Positions 1 through 9,226 of a stretch of DNA of 57,608 nt are shown here, in pieces. The stretch spans positions 1-57,608 of the forward strand of contig JAJQAZ010000165.1 of the NCBI GenBank assembly GCA_021203545.1, read 5' to 3'. The DNA is from Tannerellaceae bacterium (GTDB taxonomy: Bacteria; Bacteroidota; Bacteroidia; Bacteroidales; Tannerellaceae). Both the position numbers and the translations under genes were made by a program. Position 1 is the first letter of the stretch, and the number at the start of each line of letters is the position of its first letter. Below the pieces are notes generated by a model that worked only from the letters and a program-made list of their open reading frames with translations, made no database searches and was not told the origin of the DNA.

Positions 1-17
1 TAACTAATCTTTTTTTA

Positions 18-226
18 ATGAAAAAAATAGGAAAAATTAAACTAAGAGAGATCGTAAAAAAACTCTCGATACGGATCAACTTTCTCAAATTAGAGGAGGA
101 ATAGAAGGGATTATGCCACTAAACTATGGTTGTACTAATTATGTGTGTGAAAGCAGCCGAGATACAAGTGTCAGTGAATGTACAGTTAAAAAATGCGAAA
201 ACACTGCATGTAAAAGTGGAGCATAA
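18..226 (+). CDS. Double-glycine RiPP precursor peptide (frame broken in an A7 run)
   Basis: Too short for a normal gene call and split over two frames. From ATG 18 the frame reads MKKIGKIKLREIVKK and then stops early at a TAG. A -1 shift, or one extra A, in the A7 run at 56-62 joins it to TLDTDQLSQIRGG and a core that ends at TAA 224-226, giving 69 aa. The basic leader ends in Leu-Ser-Gln-Ile-Arg-Gly-Gly, the form of double-glycine leaders used by Bacteroidales C39 exporters. The 41-residue core has five Cys arranged as one CX4C and one CX4CX4C, plus many Ser and Thr. It lies just upstream of a radical SAM maturase and a strong hairpin, which fits a precursor made in excess. The upstream promoter lies outside the window. 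That this is the substrate is inferred from leader type and position. Confidence 0.75.
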
Positions 227-228
227 AT

Positions 229-274
229 AATTGGATAAGAGGCTGTATACATTTATACAGTCTCTTATCCAATT
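229..274 (+). terminator. Strong hairpin between precursor and maturase genes (partial terminator)
   Basis: The arms at 229-249 and 254-274 form a 21-bp stem with a single G-U pair and a 4-base loop, followed by a short T-rich stretch (TTTATAAATTT). It begins three bases after the precursor stop codon. In many RiPP operons such a hairpin limits read-through, so precursor mRNA exceeds enzyme mRNA; that role is inferred here. Confidence 0.8.
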
Positions 275-306
275 TTATAAATTTAAATTACCCCCTTTAT
301 TAACTT

Positions 307-324
307 ATTCATTTTAAAATGAAT
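307..324. promoter_or_regulatory. Perfect 18-bp palindrome upstream of the radical SAM gene
   Basis: The sequence attcattttaaaatgaat is fully self-complementary and sits 26 bases before the ATG of the maturase. It could be an operator or a small hairpin. It is AT-rich, so chance cannot be excluded, and no clear Bacteroidetes promoter was identified beside it. Confidence 0.3.
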
Positions 325-349
325 GTCTTTGTAATAAATTTAATTCACC

Positions 350-1850
350 ATGAATATCACAAATACATCCACCCAAATAATCTTTAATCATTTTTATAAA
401 CTTCGCCATGATAACAAAAGGAGTATTATTTATTCTACAGAAAAAGAAAATATTAATTCAACAATACATGTTAATGAATCTTGGATCTCTAAAATTCATC
501 CAGTGTATGCAATGATTTTTTCCTTTTTATCTGAACCTATAACCGTTGCTGACTTATTTGAAGAAATAGCTTATTTTTTAGATATTAGTGAAGAGAAAGC
601 TCAGGAGATTATAAGTCCTATTTTAGAACAGGATGAAGCCTTTTATATAGAATATGAGGGAGTAAAAAATTACTTTCCCATGAATATTGTCATTCCTGCT
701 TCAGAGGCGTTTGCCAAGATACGTATTTACTCGCCGTTGGATTTTTGCTATGATGAGGTCGATATAGAACAGGAACGGTATTATGTAGCACCGTTTACCT
801 CTGTGCTCATGCTTAATAATAAGTGTGTAACTAATTGTGCTTATTGTTATGCGGATACAACTACCTCCAATCAGGAAATGCCTTTTGGAAGATTAAAGGA
901 GGTGATAAAGAATGCATATGAATTAGGGATTATGTCTATTGCTTTGAGTGGGGGTGAGGTGTTTTTATATAAAAAACTTCCGGAATTGCTGAAAGTAATG
1001 AAACAATATGATTATCCGGCAGGTCTACTTTCTACGAAAGTTCCTTTAACGGAAGAGAAAATTTTGAGTGTTAAACCTTATAGTCCTACTATACAGCTAT
1101 CTCTGGATGCAATTGAAGATCCTATCTTAAGCAAGATACTAAAAGTAAAAGAGGGGTATGCCGAAAAAGTAAAAAAAAGGTATTCTTCTACTGGAAAAAC
1201 ACAATATGACATTTCAGGTAGCTACTGTATTAACAGTTTATAATGATAATATAGAAACGCTAGAGAAAATATATTCTTTTCTGAAAGACTTTAAAAATAT
1301 ACGGCGTTGGGATCTGCGGCTGGCATTCCGGTCGTTGTATAGCCGGGGTAATTTTGACGAAATAAAGGTTACTAAAGATAAAATTAAGGTGATTGATGAA
1401 TGGGTAACAGCTATAAAGAAAGATACAAAACTTAATATAAGCTGGGATCCGGTATCTAAAGATCATTATTTTGAAAGTACAACCGGAAGTAAAGGATTTG
1501 TGGGAGCCCGATGTTCGGCAAATTATTCTAATATATTTATTTTACCGGATGGAAAAGTCACTATTTGTGAGCAGTTATACTGGAAGCCGCAATATATTAT
1601 AGGGGATTTGTCTGTTCAATCTATTGAAGAGGTGTGGAATTCTCCAAGGGCCTTGGAACTGGCTTTTCCTAAAAAGGCAGATTTCAGTGATAAGAGTATT
1701 TGTAAAAAGTGTAATATCTTTGAGGAATGTCATACTTATACCAATAAATGTATTATTGATGTGATCAAAGGATATGGGGAGGGGAATGCGGATTATCCGG
1801 ATCCCCGCTGTGTAAAAGCTCCACCGTTTATTTATGAGTTAAGGAATTGA
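350..1850 (+). pseudogene. Radical SAM/SPASM peptide maturase (single frameshift)
   Basis: This is the probable peptide-modifying enzyme of the cluster. Residues about 20-110 look like a PqqD-type leader-recognition domain. Cys159, Cys163 and Cys166 form the CX3CX2C cluster motif of radical SAM enzymes, followed by LSGGEVF, the family's GGE motif. The C-terminal part carries many Cys (GARCSANY, VTICEQ, CKKCNIFEEC, PRCVKAPP), typical of a SPASM domain with auxiliary iron-sulfur clusters. The frame changes in the A8 run at 1171-1178. Removing one A joins EKVKKGILLLEKHNMTFQ to the downstream frame and gives about 500 aa, so the gene may be intact in the organism. LanC-like and glycosyltransferase genes follow directly. 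The bond it makes (thioether, C-C crosslink or other) cannot be told from sequence. Confidence 0.85.
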
Positions 1851-1883
1851 TTGTCCGGAAAAGTTTATCCTTTGGAGACAGTT

Positions 1884-2555
1884 ATGAATTTACAAAGATT
1901 ACTACCCCATTTGCTTATGAATTATCCTTATCAGGAAGATACCGGATTGTTGTATGGAAAGATGGGTGGCGTTCTTTTCTTTCATGAGTATACCCGTTAT
2001 ACCGGAGAAGAAATTTATAATGAATATGCATACGATTTACTAATGTCTGTACTGAATAATTTATCCAAAGATATACCGGTTGGTTTTGCACAGGGATTTA
2101 GTGGTATAGGATGGGGAATTCAGTATTTGTTATCTAACCGGTTGCTGGAAGCGGATTCAGAAGAGATATTTGAGGAAATAGACCGGAAAATCATGGAAGT
2201 AGATCCGCTTCGTATGGTGGATTTATCTTTTGACCATGGGTTGGCCGGGATTGTTTTTTATATAACTACCCGGTTAATATGTGCCGGAACGGACCTTTCT
2301 TTCAGAACACAACATGCCTCTTACCTGAACCAGCTAAATGATGGAGTGGAACGGTTGGCTGAAGAAAAGGTGCTAACAGATATACGAAAAAAGTTTCATA
2401 CAGCGTATCATGGAACTCATATAATTCCGGAAGAGATTCACATACCGGATTTTTTCTATGGAGAGGAACTACCAGTGATAAAAGAATACTACTTGTTACC
2501 TTTGGGAATAAAAAACGGACTAACAGGAGTCGCTTTAAAATTAACCGGTTTATGA
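1884..2555 (+). CDS. Short LanC-like protein 1
   Basis: A helical protein of about 223 aa. The motifs TGLLYGKMGGVLFFHEY, GFSGIGWGIQYLL and, at the C-terminus, IKNGLTGVALKL match the Gly-rich inner helices of LanC-type alpha/alpha barrels. True LanC cyclases are about 400 aa and bind zinc with WCYG and CHG motifs. Both are absent here, so cyclase activity is doubtful; it could bind the peptide or act as a scaffold. ATG 1884 is preferred over the upstream TTG because TTTGGAGACA precedes it and because the protein then aligns with the other two LanC-like proteins. It starts just after the maturase, and its stop overlaps the next start codon (ATGA). Confidence 0.7.
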   Translation: MNLQRLLPHLLMNYPYQEDTGLLYGKMGGVLFFHEYTRYTGEEIYNEYAYDLLMSVLNNLSKDIPVGFAQGFSGIGWGIQYLLSNRLLEADSEEIFEEIDRKIMEVDPLRMVDLSFDHGLAGIVFYITTRLICAGTDLSFRTQHASYLNQLNDGVERLAEEKVLTDIRKKFHTAYHGTHIIPEEIHIPDFFYGEELPVIKEYYLLPLGIKNGLTGVALKLTGL

Positions 2556-3814
2556 AAAAACATCTTTATCTCCTTTCAATTCCTATGAGAGGTTCACAAT
2601 TTGGAGTAGGTACCTATTTAAGGGAACTGATTAGGGTTTGCAAAAAATCATCGATCCGGGTTTGTTTAGTCACAATGGCGTCCGGAAAACAGGAGTTTCA
2701 GGAGGAAGAGGCAAAAGGAGTTACTTATATCCACATACCAGAACCGGTAAAGAGACCTTCCGGAATGGAAGGTCAGGAATATATGGATATTCTATATTCC
2801 AATAGTGTATACATTTTAAAACCTTATGTTGATCCGGAAGCAGATAATATATTCCATATTAATTTTTTACAGAGTGAAACCCTTGCAGTAAAATTAAAAG
2901 AGTTGTTTTCCTGCAAAGTGGTAATGACTTTACATTATACGGAATGGAGTTTCCTGTTATCCGGAAACAGGCAGAAGTTAGATCGGTTGAAAAAGAAAAA
3001 AAATCTAACTGACAGAGAAAAATATATTCTGCGCTTATATCAAAGAGAGTATGCACTGGTAAATAATAGTAGTATAGATAAAATTATTGCCATCTCGCAG
3101 CATTCGTACAAAGATTTGACTGAACTTTTTGGTGTGTTCCCACAAAGGGTTTCTCTTATCCGGAATGCTTTGCCTGATAGATATAAAAATATTTCTTCTT
3201 CCGGGAAGAAAATACTGAAAGAGAAATATCATCTTTCACCTGATACTAAAGTTGTAGTTTTTGCCGGAAGGCTGGACGCGGTGAAAGGAGTAGCCTATTT
3301 GGTAAAAGCGTTCCGGATAGTGCTTCAATCCAACCCGGATGTACATTTGTTTATAGCCGGAAGCGGGTCGTGGGATACCTATACCGGTTTATCTTATCCG
3401 GCTTATTCGAAGGTCTCTTTTACCGGTTATTTGCCTCAACAGAAATTGTATGAGTTGTATCATTTGGCGGATATAGGAGTGGTACCCTCTCTGTATGAAG
3501 AGTTTGGGTTGGTTACACTGGAAATGATGATGCATAAACTTCCGGTTGTGACAAATTGTACAACCGGTTTTCTGGAAACAGTGATTCCGGGGAAAACCGG
3601 TTTGTATACTACTCATAACATCGCGGAGATGAAAGAAGAGAAAGCTGTCCGGGATCTGGCTGATAAAATCATCCGGTTGCTGAATGCCGGTGAATTGCGA
3701 AGACAGATGGGAGAAAATGGCCGGAAGTATTTTCTGAAACAATTTACAACCCGGACCTATCAAAAACAAATGCTTGCCTTTTATGAAGGCCTGTCCGGGT
3801 TCTCTGAAGAGTAA
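2552..3814 (+). CDS. Glycosyltransferase, GT4-type, RiPP-cluster family
   Basis: 420 aa, GT-B fold. The C-terminal half has VVFAGRLDAVKG, followed by EEFGLVTLE, the EX7E motif of GT4 retaining enzymes, which bind a nucleotide sugar. The N-terminal half has HINFLQSETLAVKLKEL and LHYTEWSFLLSGN. From memory this resembles the CFB-group glycosyltransferases found beside radical SAM peptide genes (NCBIfam TIGR04157-like). It overlaps the LanC-like gene by 4 bases, and its 3' end overlaps the convergent LanC-like gene by 34 bases. A second member of the family is encoded at 6635-7867. Likely role: adding sugar to the peptide, or making its sugar; inferred from context. Confidence 0.82.
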   Translation: MKKHLYLLSIPMRGSQFGVGTYLRELIRVCKKSSIRVCLVTMASGKQEFQEEEAKGVTYIHIPEPVKRPSGMEGQEYMDILYSNSVYILKPYVDPEADNIFHINFLQSETLAVKLKELFSCKVVMTLHYTEWSFLLSGNRQKLDRLKKKKNLTDREKYILRLYQREYALVNNSSIDKIIAISQHSYKDLTELFGVFPQRVSLIRNALPDRYKNISSSGKKILKEKYHLSPDTKVVVFAGRLDAVKGVAYLVKAFRIVLQSNPDVHLFIAGSGSWDTYTGLSYPAYSKVSFTGYLPQQKLYELYHLADIGVVPSLYEEFGLVTLEMMMHKLPVVTNCTTGFLETVIPGKTGLYTTHNIAEMKEEKAVRDLADKIIRLLNAGELRRQMGENGRKYFLKQFTTRTYQKQMLAFYEGLSGFSEE

Positions 3815-4749
3815 TTACGTGAATCCTTTGTCATCAACCAATAACCTATCCCAGTCAGTCCATTCTGGATTCCCAGGTTTTTAGGAGTAAGATGCCGGAT
3901 TTTGTTTTCTATATAGTTATTTATGTCCGGTACGGATTCTTTTCCGGGAGCGAAGTTCAATAATTCATTTGTACCGGAGAGCAAGTCCAGCCAGGTAAAG
4001 GAGAAGTCTGTTTGAATAAGGGGCTCTGTGCGGAGTTGTTTTAATAACTGTTCCCATTTCTCTTTTTCTGTAACCAGATTATCCGGAGCCAGTAATAAAG
4101 GGATGAAGTGTTGAAGATGTTTCTTTTCTTCTTCGATATAGGGGTTTCGCTTGATAGAGACCAGGATCCGGTTATATAATAAATCTGTTAAATCTGTCAG
4201 GGAAGGATGTTTGATTTGAAGCTTTTGGCATCCTAAGATAAAATAGATAACAGAGTTGAGATAACTGAGGGCTATATTGGGATCTGCATACGTAGTCAAA
4301 AATTGAACTGACTCTGTTATGATCCGGGATAGCCGCTCTTTTTCGCCGGATAAATGGAGGGCATAGAGCCCTTTGGAGAAAAGCGGAAGATCGGTTTGCA
4401 AATCAGTTTCAAACTGGCCGGTTTTCATATCGTAGATAAGGGCTTCTATCTCTTCCAGTGCATTTTCTTCTATTTCTATGTATTGACCGGCTGCCATGTG
4501 ATGAATACCCCATGCTATTCCGGAAAGACCGTTGGCAAAATTCAACGGCAGCTCCTGTGTTAGTTTATCGTATAGGATTTCTATCAGTTCATCGGCGAGA
4601 TCACTGTAAAGAGTGTGATTGCTGTAACGGGCGTATTTATACAGAAACAGGGAGCATCCGGTTATGCCGCTTAATAAACCGGTATTATTTATATATTGTA
4701 TGTTCACATATAGTGAATTGGCTATTTGTTGTAAAACTGTTTTATACAT
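3781..4749 (-). CDS. LanC-like protein 2
   Basis: About 322 aa, the longest of the three LanC-like proteins. It has TGLLSGITGCSLFLYKYARY near the N-terminus, NFANGLSGIAWGIHHM in the middle and GIQNGLTGIGYWLM at the C-terminus. These correspond to inner-barrel Gly motifs of the LanC family. No WCYG or CHG zinc-ligand motif is present. It is last in the minus-strand operon, 9 bases after the GT2 fusion gene. ATG 4749 is preferred over the upstream TTG 4755. Function is not established; a helper role in peptide modification is inferred from the neighbours. Confidence 0.68.
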   Translation of the reverse strand: MYKTVLQQIANSLYVNIQYINNTGLLSGITGCSLFLYKYARYSNHTLYSDLADELIEILYDKLTQELPLNFANGLSGIAWGIHHMAAGQYIEIEENALEEIEALIYDMKTGQFETDLQTDLPLFSKGLYALHLSGEKERLSRIITESVQFLTTYADPNIALSYLNSVIYFILGCQKLQIKHPSLTDLTDLLYNRILVSIKRNPYIEEEKKHLQHFIPLLLAPDNLVTEKEKWEQLLKQLRTEPLIQTDFSFTWLDLLSGTNELLNFAPGKESVPDINNYIENKIRHLTPKNLGIQNGLTGIGYWLMTKDSRNYSSENPDRPS

Positions 4750-4758
4750 AATCAATTC

Positions 4759-6599
4759 TTATTTTTTGGATTGAATAACCTGATGGAATAGTGCAACCAG
4801 TTCCGGAACATAATAATCGAAACTAAAACTGAAACGGTGTTTTCTTACATTGGCCCGTATCTGTTTCATTCGTTCTTTATCGTGTAATTTTTCTGCCAGT
4901 TCTTCGTATGTGTTGAAGAATACCCCTAAATCATCTTTTTTTATCCGGGATTGCATACCTACTATATGCCCTTCATTATTCATCTGTATCATGGGTAATC
5001 CGGCAGCGGCCAGGGTGTTCATGCGGGCAGGCATATTCAGGTCGTTCCAGCCGGCGTTCATCAAAATCCCATTATTTGTACTTTTAAAGCAATGCAGCCA
5101 GCCGGCATCATACTGTGAAAACTCTTTAACCCAGTCCACCGGTACACAGGTAGGGTGGGTATGGAAATGGTTGGGGCAATTTTCATTGCCGAAATGTTGA
5201 ATCCGACTTTTCTTTCAAAATAGTTTTCCAGATACATATGGATATGTATGTTATTAGCTGCCAGGACATCTATATCCTCTAATGTAACTCCTACGACTCT
5301 ACCCGGAATAACCGTATGTATTTCCCCATCCTGTTCAGACAATAAAGGAGCAAAATCATCTGTGAAGTAATCTTTTTTGGGAAGGTCGCCATCTATAATG
5401 AGGCTCGGAGCTTTTTTGTATAAGAACTGGTCAAACCACTCTTTACACTCCTGATTAATAAAGATTCGTCCGTCGGCCAGATTGAATAGCTCAAACAACT
5501 TTTTCCATTGTCCCATCATGAGCGCTATAAAAGGTCCTTCTTTAAAATGCCAAACAAAAGGTATACTCGGATTTTTTTTAAGAATCCGGTAAGTTGTATC
5601 AATAGCTTCCCGGTTTAATAAAGCGTAAATAACATCCGGTTGGATTTCTTTTACTCTTTCCTCCCAGTTTTCAAAAGGCACATCTTCCACATTTCCAAAC
5701 GGTAGCGGACCCACCATAGAGAAACTCATAGAAGGGCGTTGTGTCCATATTCCATATAATTTGTGTCCATCTTCCTCTAAGGCACAAATCCGTTCGGCAT
5801 TAAAGGCCAGATCTCCTACAATCAGGATTTTCAGCCCGTCCGGCTTCCCTGTATTTTTTACACGGAACTTTTTATATAGCTCTTCTTCATTGATAAACCG
5901 GTATTCCGACATGCTTAATCTGATAGGTTCTTTCACATTGTAATATTGCCGGTACATGTTTATTCCTCCTCCATACCTTTCACAAATATGTTTATAACGC
6001 TGGTAAGGGTGTGAAGTCCAGTTGGCTGTTATTTCATTGATGGATGCGAATATCCCTTTTCCGGTCAGTTTATACCAGAACATTTTAAACAGGTCTTCGG
6101 TCACAAACTCACTTCGTACGATCCATCTGTCTGATGTTTTCCGGTGGGCTACCTGAACCAGTTGTAGCCATAGGTCGTTGAATAAAGAATTAGTTGTAGT
6201 ATGTTTGAAATTTAATTCCGTAGAGTCATTATTCTCACATTGTGCGATAGAATAGGCCAGAATAATTTCCTCTGATTCTTCCAGGCGCCTGGCCAATGTT
6301 TCCAGATGATTGCTGAAATAATAGTCATCTGAGGGTAAATAAGCAATCGTGTCATACCGGGCTGCATCCAACCCCTGATTGAGTGCATAGCCCAATCCTT
6401 TATTAAATTCGTTTTTTATATACCGGATACGAACGTCCGTCAACAAATCCGCCAGGCAATCATCTGTATAGTCAGTGCTTCCGTCGTTGATGATAATCAA
6501 TTCCCAGGCAGTATGTGTTTGTTGGAACAGGCTGAGAATAGCCCGCCTGATAAATTCTTCCTGGTTGTAAGTAGGCATTATAACTGAAAATCGAACCAT
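4759..6599 (-). pseudogene. Fused GT2 and GT-B-like glycosyltransferase (single frameshift)
   Basis: The N-terminal part (about 1-230) is a family-2 inverting glycosyltransferase, with VIMPTYNQEEFIRRA, NDGSTD and a DXD-like PSDDYY metal site. The C-terminal part starts near KILIVGDLAFNAERI and looks like a GT-B enzyme, ending with GLPMIQMNNEGHIVG and a typical C-terminal helix. Together about 610 aa. The frame is lost at the four G bases 5173-5176 (C4 on the coding strand). One more C gives IAPNHFHTHPTCVPVDWVKE, joining both parts. It sits between a GT4-type gene and a LanC-like gene in the exporter operon. It probably adds or builds a sugar on the peptide; the sugar cannot be inferred. Confidence 0.8.
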
Positions 6600-6634
6600 G
6601 TTTTAGAAGTTTAAAATTAGAAAATTGTAGGGTT

Positions 6635-7867
6635 TTAAAGGGTATTATATATATGCAACATCTTTTCTTTAAAAGATATACTTTCAAATTTCTCAAGAAA
6701 TCTTTTCCTTCCTCCATCTGCTATTGCCCGGGATAGTTTTTCGTTTGTCATTAAAAGCAGTATCTTTTCCGTTAGCACAGTTGTATCCGGAACTCTTTTC
6801 CCTTTTAGAGTTTTTACGGGAACTTTTAATCCGGAGATGCCGTCTTCTACAATTTCTCTTAATCCTCCTGTATCAGATACAATGATTGGTAAAGCGTGCA
6901 TCATCATTTCAATAGCTACAAAACCAAATTCTTCATGCACAGAACTAACAACTCCCATGTCTGCCATGTGATATAGTTCGAATAACTGTTTTTTATCTAA
7001 TCGTCCGGTAAAAGATACTTTTGTACAACTATATCTGCATTGCTCCAATAAAGGGTTAAAATGGCCCTCCCCGGCAATGAAGAGGTGTGAATCCAGATGT
7101 GTTTCTATCACTTTTTGAAATGCCTGCAATAAAAAGTTGATACCTTTTACTTCATCCAGCCGGCCTGCGAAGACGATTACTTTAGTCTCTCTATTCAAAA
7201 AATATTTTTCTTTAAGTTGTTCTTTGGGGATGTCCGTAACCTTCTTATATTCGTCCTGCAACGCATTATGAACGATAACGGCTTTATTTTTATCTATACT
7301 GATTGCTTTATGAAACGTGTTAAGAGTATGCCGGGCAACGCAAATCAACCGGTCACAGTTTTTGATCATTTTTTCGTCGTTCCGGATGGATTTTAGAATA
7401 CTTTTTTCCTGCTTATCTAATTCGGCGGTTGTTTTTTCATGATAGACAATAATTTTTTTTCATTGCCCAGTAGACTAAAACTCCACTCTGTATAATGAGC
7501 CACCAGCACGATTTTACATTTGAACAGCTTTTTTAATGCCGTAACCAGTCCCGGGTCAGACATGAAATTCAGATGGAAAATATATTCCTTGTTTTTATCA
7601 TCCGGTATAAATTCTTTTAAAATATAAGCAATATTTCTTGCATAGTATTTATTGGAATTCCGGTTTGTAGTCTGAACGGCAGGAATAGAGATCTCTTTAT
7701 ACCCCTTTTTCGGAAATAGTAATTTCGTAATCATCGGAATTTAAATAAATCACTTCAAAATCTATCGATGCACTTTGTAAACATTTTGTTAATTTGTCTA
7801 TGTACGTGCCTATACCATATATGGCGGCCCTGCTTTTGCTGTTAAATAGATATACTTTTTTATTCAT
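6635..7867 (-). pseudogene. Second GT4-type glycosyltransferase, RiPP-cluster family (two frameshifts)
   Basis: A paralogue of the enzyme at 2552-3814: it shares HLNFMSDPGLVTALKKLF, AHYTEWSFSLLGN, VIVFAGRLDEVKG and HEEFGFVAIEMMMH. The real start is ATG 7867 (MNKKVYLFNSKSRAAIYGIG), 40 bases after the HlyD gene. Two single-base shifts break it. One fewer base in the four C at 7702-7705 joins the first two pieces (TISEKGYKEIS), and one more base in the T6 run at 7432-7437 joins the last two (IMKKTTAELDKQEK). Restored length is about 411 aa. Two copies of this family in one cluster suggest two sugar-transfer steps or two acceptor sites (inference). Confidence 0.8.
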
Positions 7868-7906
7868 ATACTGTGTCTTTCGGGTATTTGCCAGGGTATC
7901 TTTTTA

Positions 7907-9220
7907 TTATAAACTTTCTGTTATTATTTTTTTCAACGGCAGGATCAACCGTTCCAGAACAGAAAGATCATCTGTTATAATATCCGCTTGCGCAAGCATT
8001 TCAGGATGATAGGGTAATTCTTTGTTATACGTAGTAGTAAGCCCTTCCGGCAGATCTATTTCTACCATATAATTATATTGTTCTTCGGTGGATTTAATGG
8101 GGGCTAAGGAAATGTTCCTGACAGTTCCTCTTACGATTCCATATTCATTATCGGGAAAATTAAAAAAACGGATGTTTACTTTTTGTCCGGCTTTTACTTT
8201 TCCCGAACGTTCCATGGGCATCATGGCTTTTCCGATTAAATCTCCCTGCTCGGAAGGTATGATATTAAAAACCGTTTCTCCTGCCGATACATTTTGGTTT
8301 TCTGCCCAATGCGTAGTGAAGGTAACTTCGCCATTCACCGGACTGATAAAAACAAAAGTTTGTTCCCAGGATTGTATTTCTGTAATCAACTGTGCGATAT
8401 ATGTTTTTATCTGAGTTTCCAGATCATTCTTCCTGTCTTCATATTGATATTCCGTATCCAGCAGGTTCTCTTTGATCTGTGTTATCTGCATCTGAGTATT
8501 TTGCAGAGTAGAACGAATATTTTCCAGAGATAAAGCACTTTGCAGATATTGACTTCTTGATATTTCCAGTTCTTCTGCGGAGAGTACTCCTTTCTGGCTT
8601 AGCTGCAAATCTCTCTGATATTGACTTTCTGCTAATGACAGTTGTTCCTGTATGATTGTTTGTTGGTGAGTAAGGTTATTGTAATAGGTTTCATACTCGA
8701 TAACCCTCTCTTTTACCGATTCTATTTTTTTAGAAAAATATTGCAGTCTGTTGAACTCCTGGTAATTGGATAAAGTGATATAAAAGGAAGAGAACAGCGA
8801 CTGGAGGTTTCCCAGGTTTAAATCTTTGGGAGGAAGTTCGCTTGTTCGTTCCGGATTATAGGTCTCAATGTATTGCTTTAGTAAACGTATGTCTTCGGGC
8901 CTGCCCGGATTTTCAATCAGGGCAATGTAGTCATTTATCTCTACTGTTTGTTTATCCGCAACATACAGTTTCTGTAGTTTCCCATTTGTTTTTGCAATTA
9001 ATGCTACAGGAGGAGTAGTACGGGTTAATGTCATAGTAGTAGTAATCGTATCAGGATACTTGAATATCGCGCTTCCTGTTAAAATTATCACAACGATTGC
9101 TCCAATCAGTGTAATACCTCTGCGTGAAATCCATGGTGGAACGCTTCCCAGTATCTCCTGAAATTCTTCACTCCGGAGTTCAATCTCGTTTGCAGCCTGT
9201 TTCTTTTTTTCTGTAGCCAT
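7907..9220 (-). CDS. HlyD-family membrane fusion protein of the peptide exporter
   Basis: 437 aa. A single N-terminal membrane helix (about residues 35-52, ITLIGAIVVIILTGSAIF) precedes a lipoyl-like half motif (GKLQKLYV), a long coiled-coil region (about 150-290) and the second beta-barrel half (SPVNGEVTF, GQKVNIRF). This is the adaptor that links an inner-membrane peptidase ABC exporter to an outer-membrane channel. Its start lies 6 bases after the stop of the exporter gene. No TolC-like gene is present here, so a channel encoded elsewhere must be used. Confidence 0.9.
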   Translation of the reverse strand: MATEKKKQAANEIELRSEEFQEILGSVPPWISRRGITLIGAIVVIILTGSAIFKYPDTITTTMTLTRTTPPVALIAKTNGKLQKLYVADKQTVEINDYIALIENPGRPEDIRLLKQYIETYNPERTSELPPKDLNLGNLQSLFSSFYITLSNYQEFNRLQYFSKKIESVKERVIEYETYYNNLTHQQTIIQEQLSLAESQYQRDLQLSQKGVLSAEELEISRSQYLQSALSLENIRSTLQNTQMQITQIKENLLDTEYQYEDRKNDLETQIKTYIAQLITEIQSWEQTFVFISPVNGEVTFTTHWAENQNVSAGETVFNIIPSEQGDLIGKAMMPMERSGKVKAGQKVNIRFFNFPDNEYGIVRGTVRNISLAPIKSTEEQYNYMVEIDLPEGLTTTYNKELPYHPEMLAQADIITDDLSVLERLILPLKKIITESL

Positions 9221-9226
9221 CTTATA

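Noticed and set aside
1884-2555. Classical lanthipeptide cyclase assignment
   Set aside because: Zinc ligands are missing, the protein is half-length, and no LanB or LanM dehydratase is present, so ordinary lanthionine formation is not supported.
7794-8009. Plus-strand reading frame of 71 codons in the RiPP cluster
   Set aside because: It overlaps the restored N-terminus of the minus-strand glycosyltransferase and the end of HlyD, and has no ribosome site or family features.
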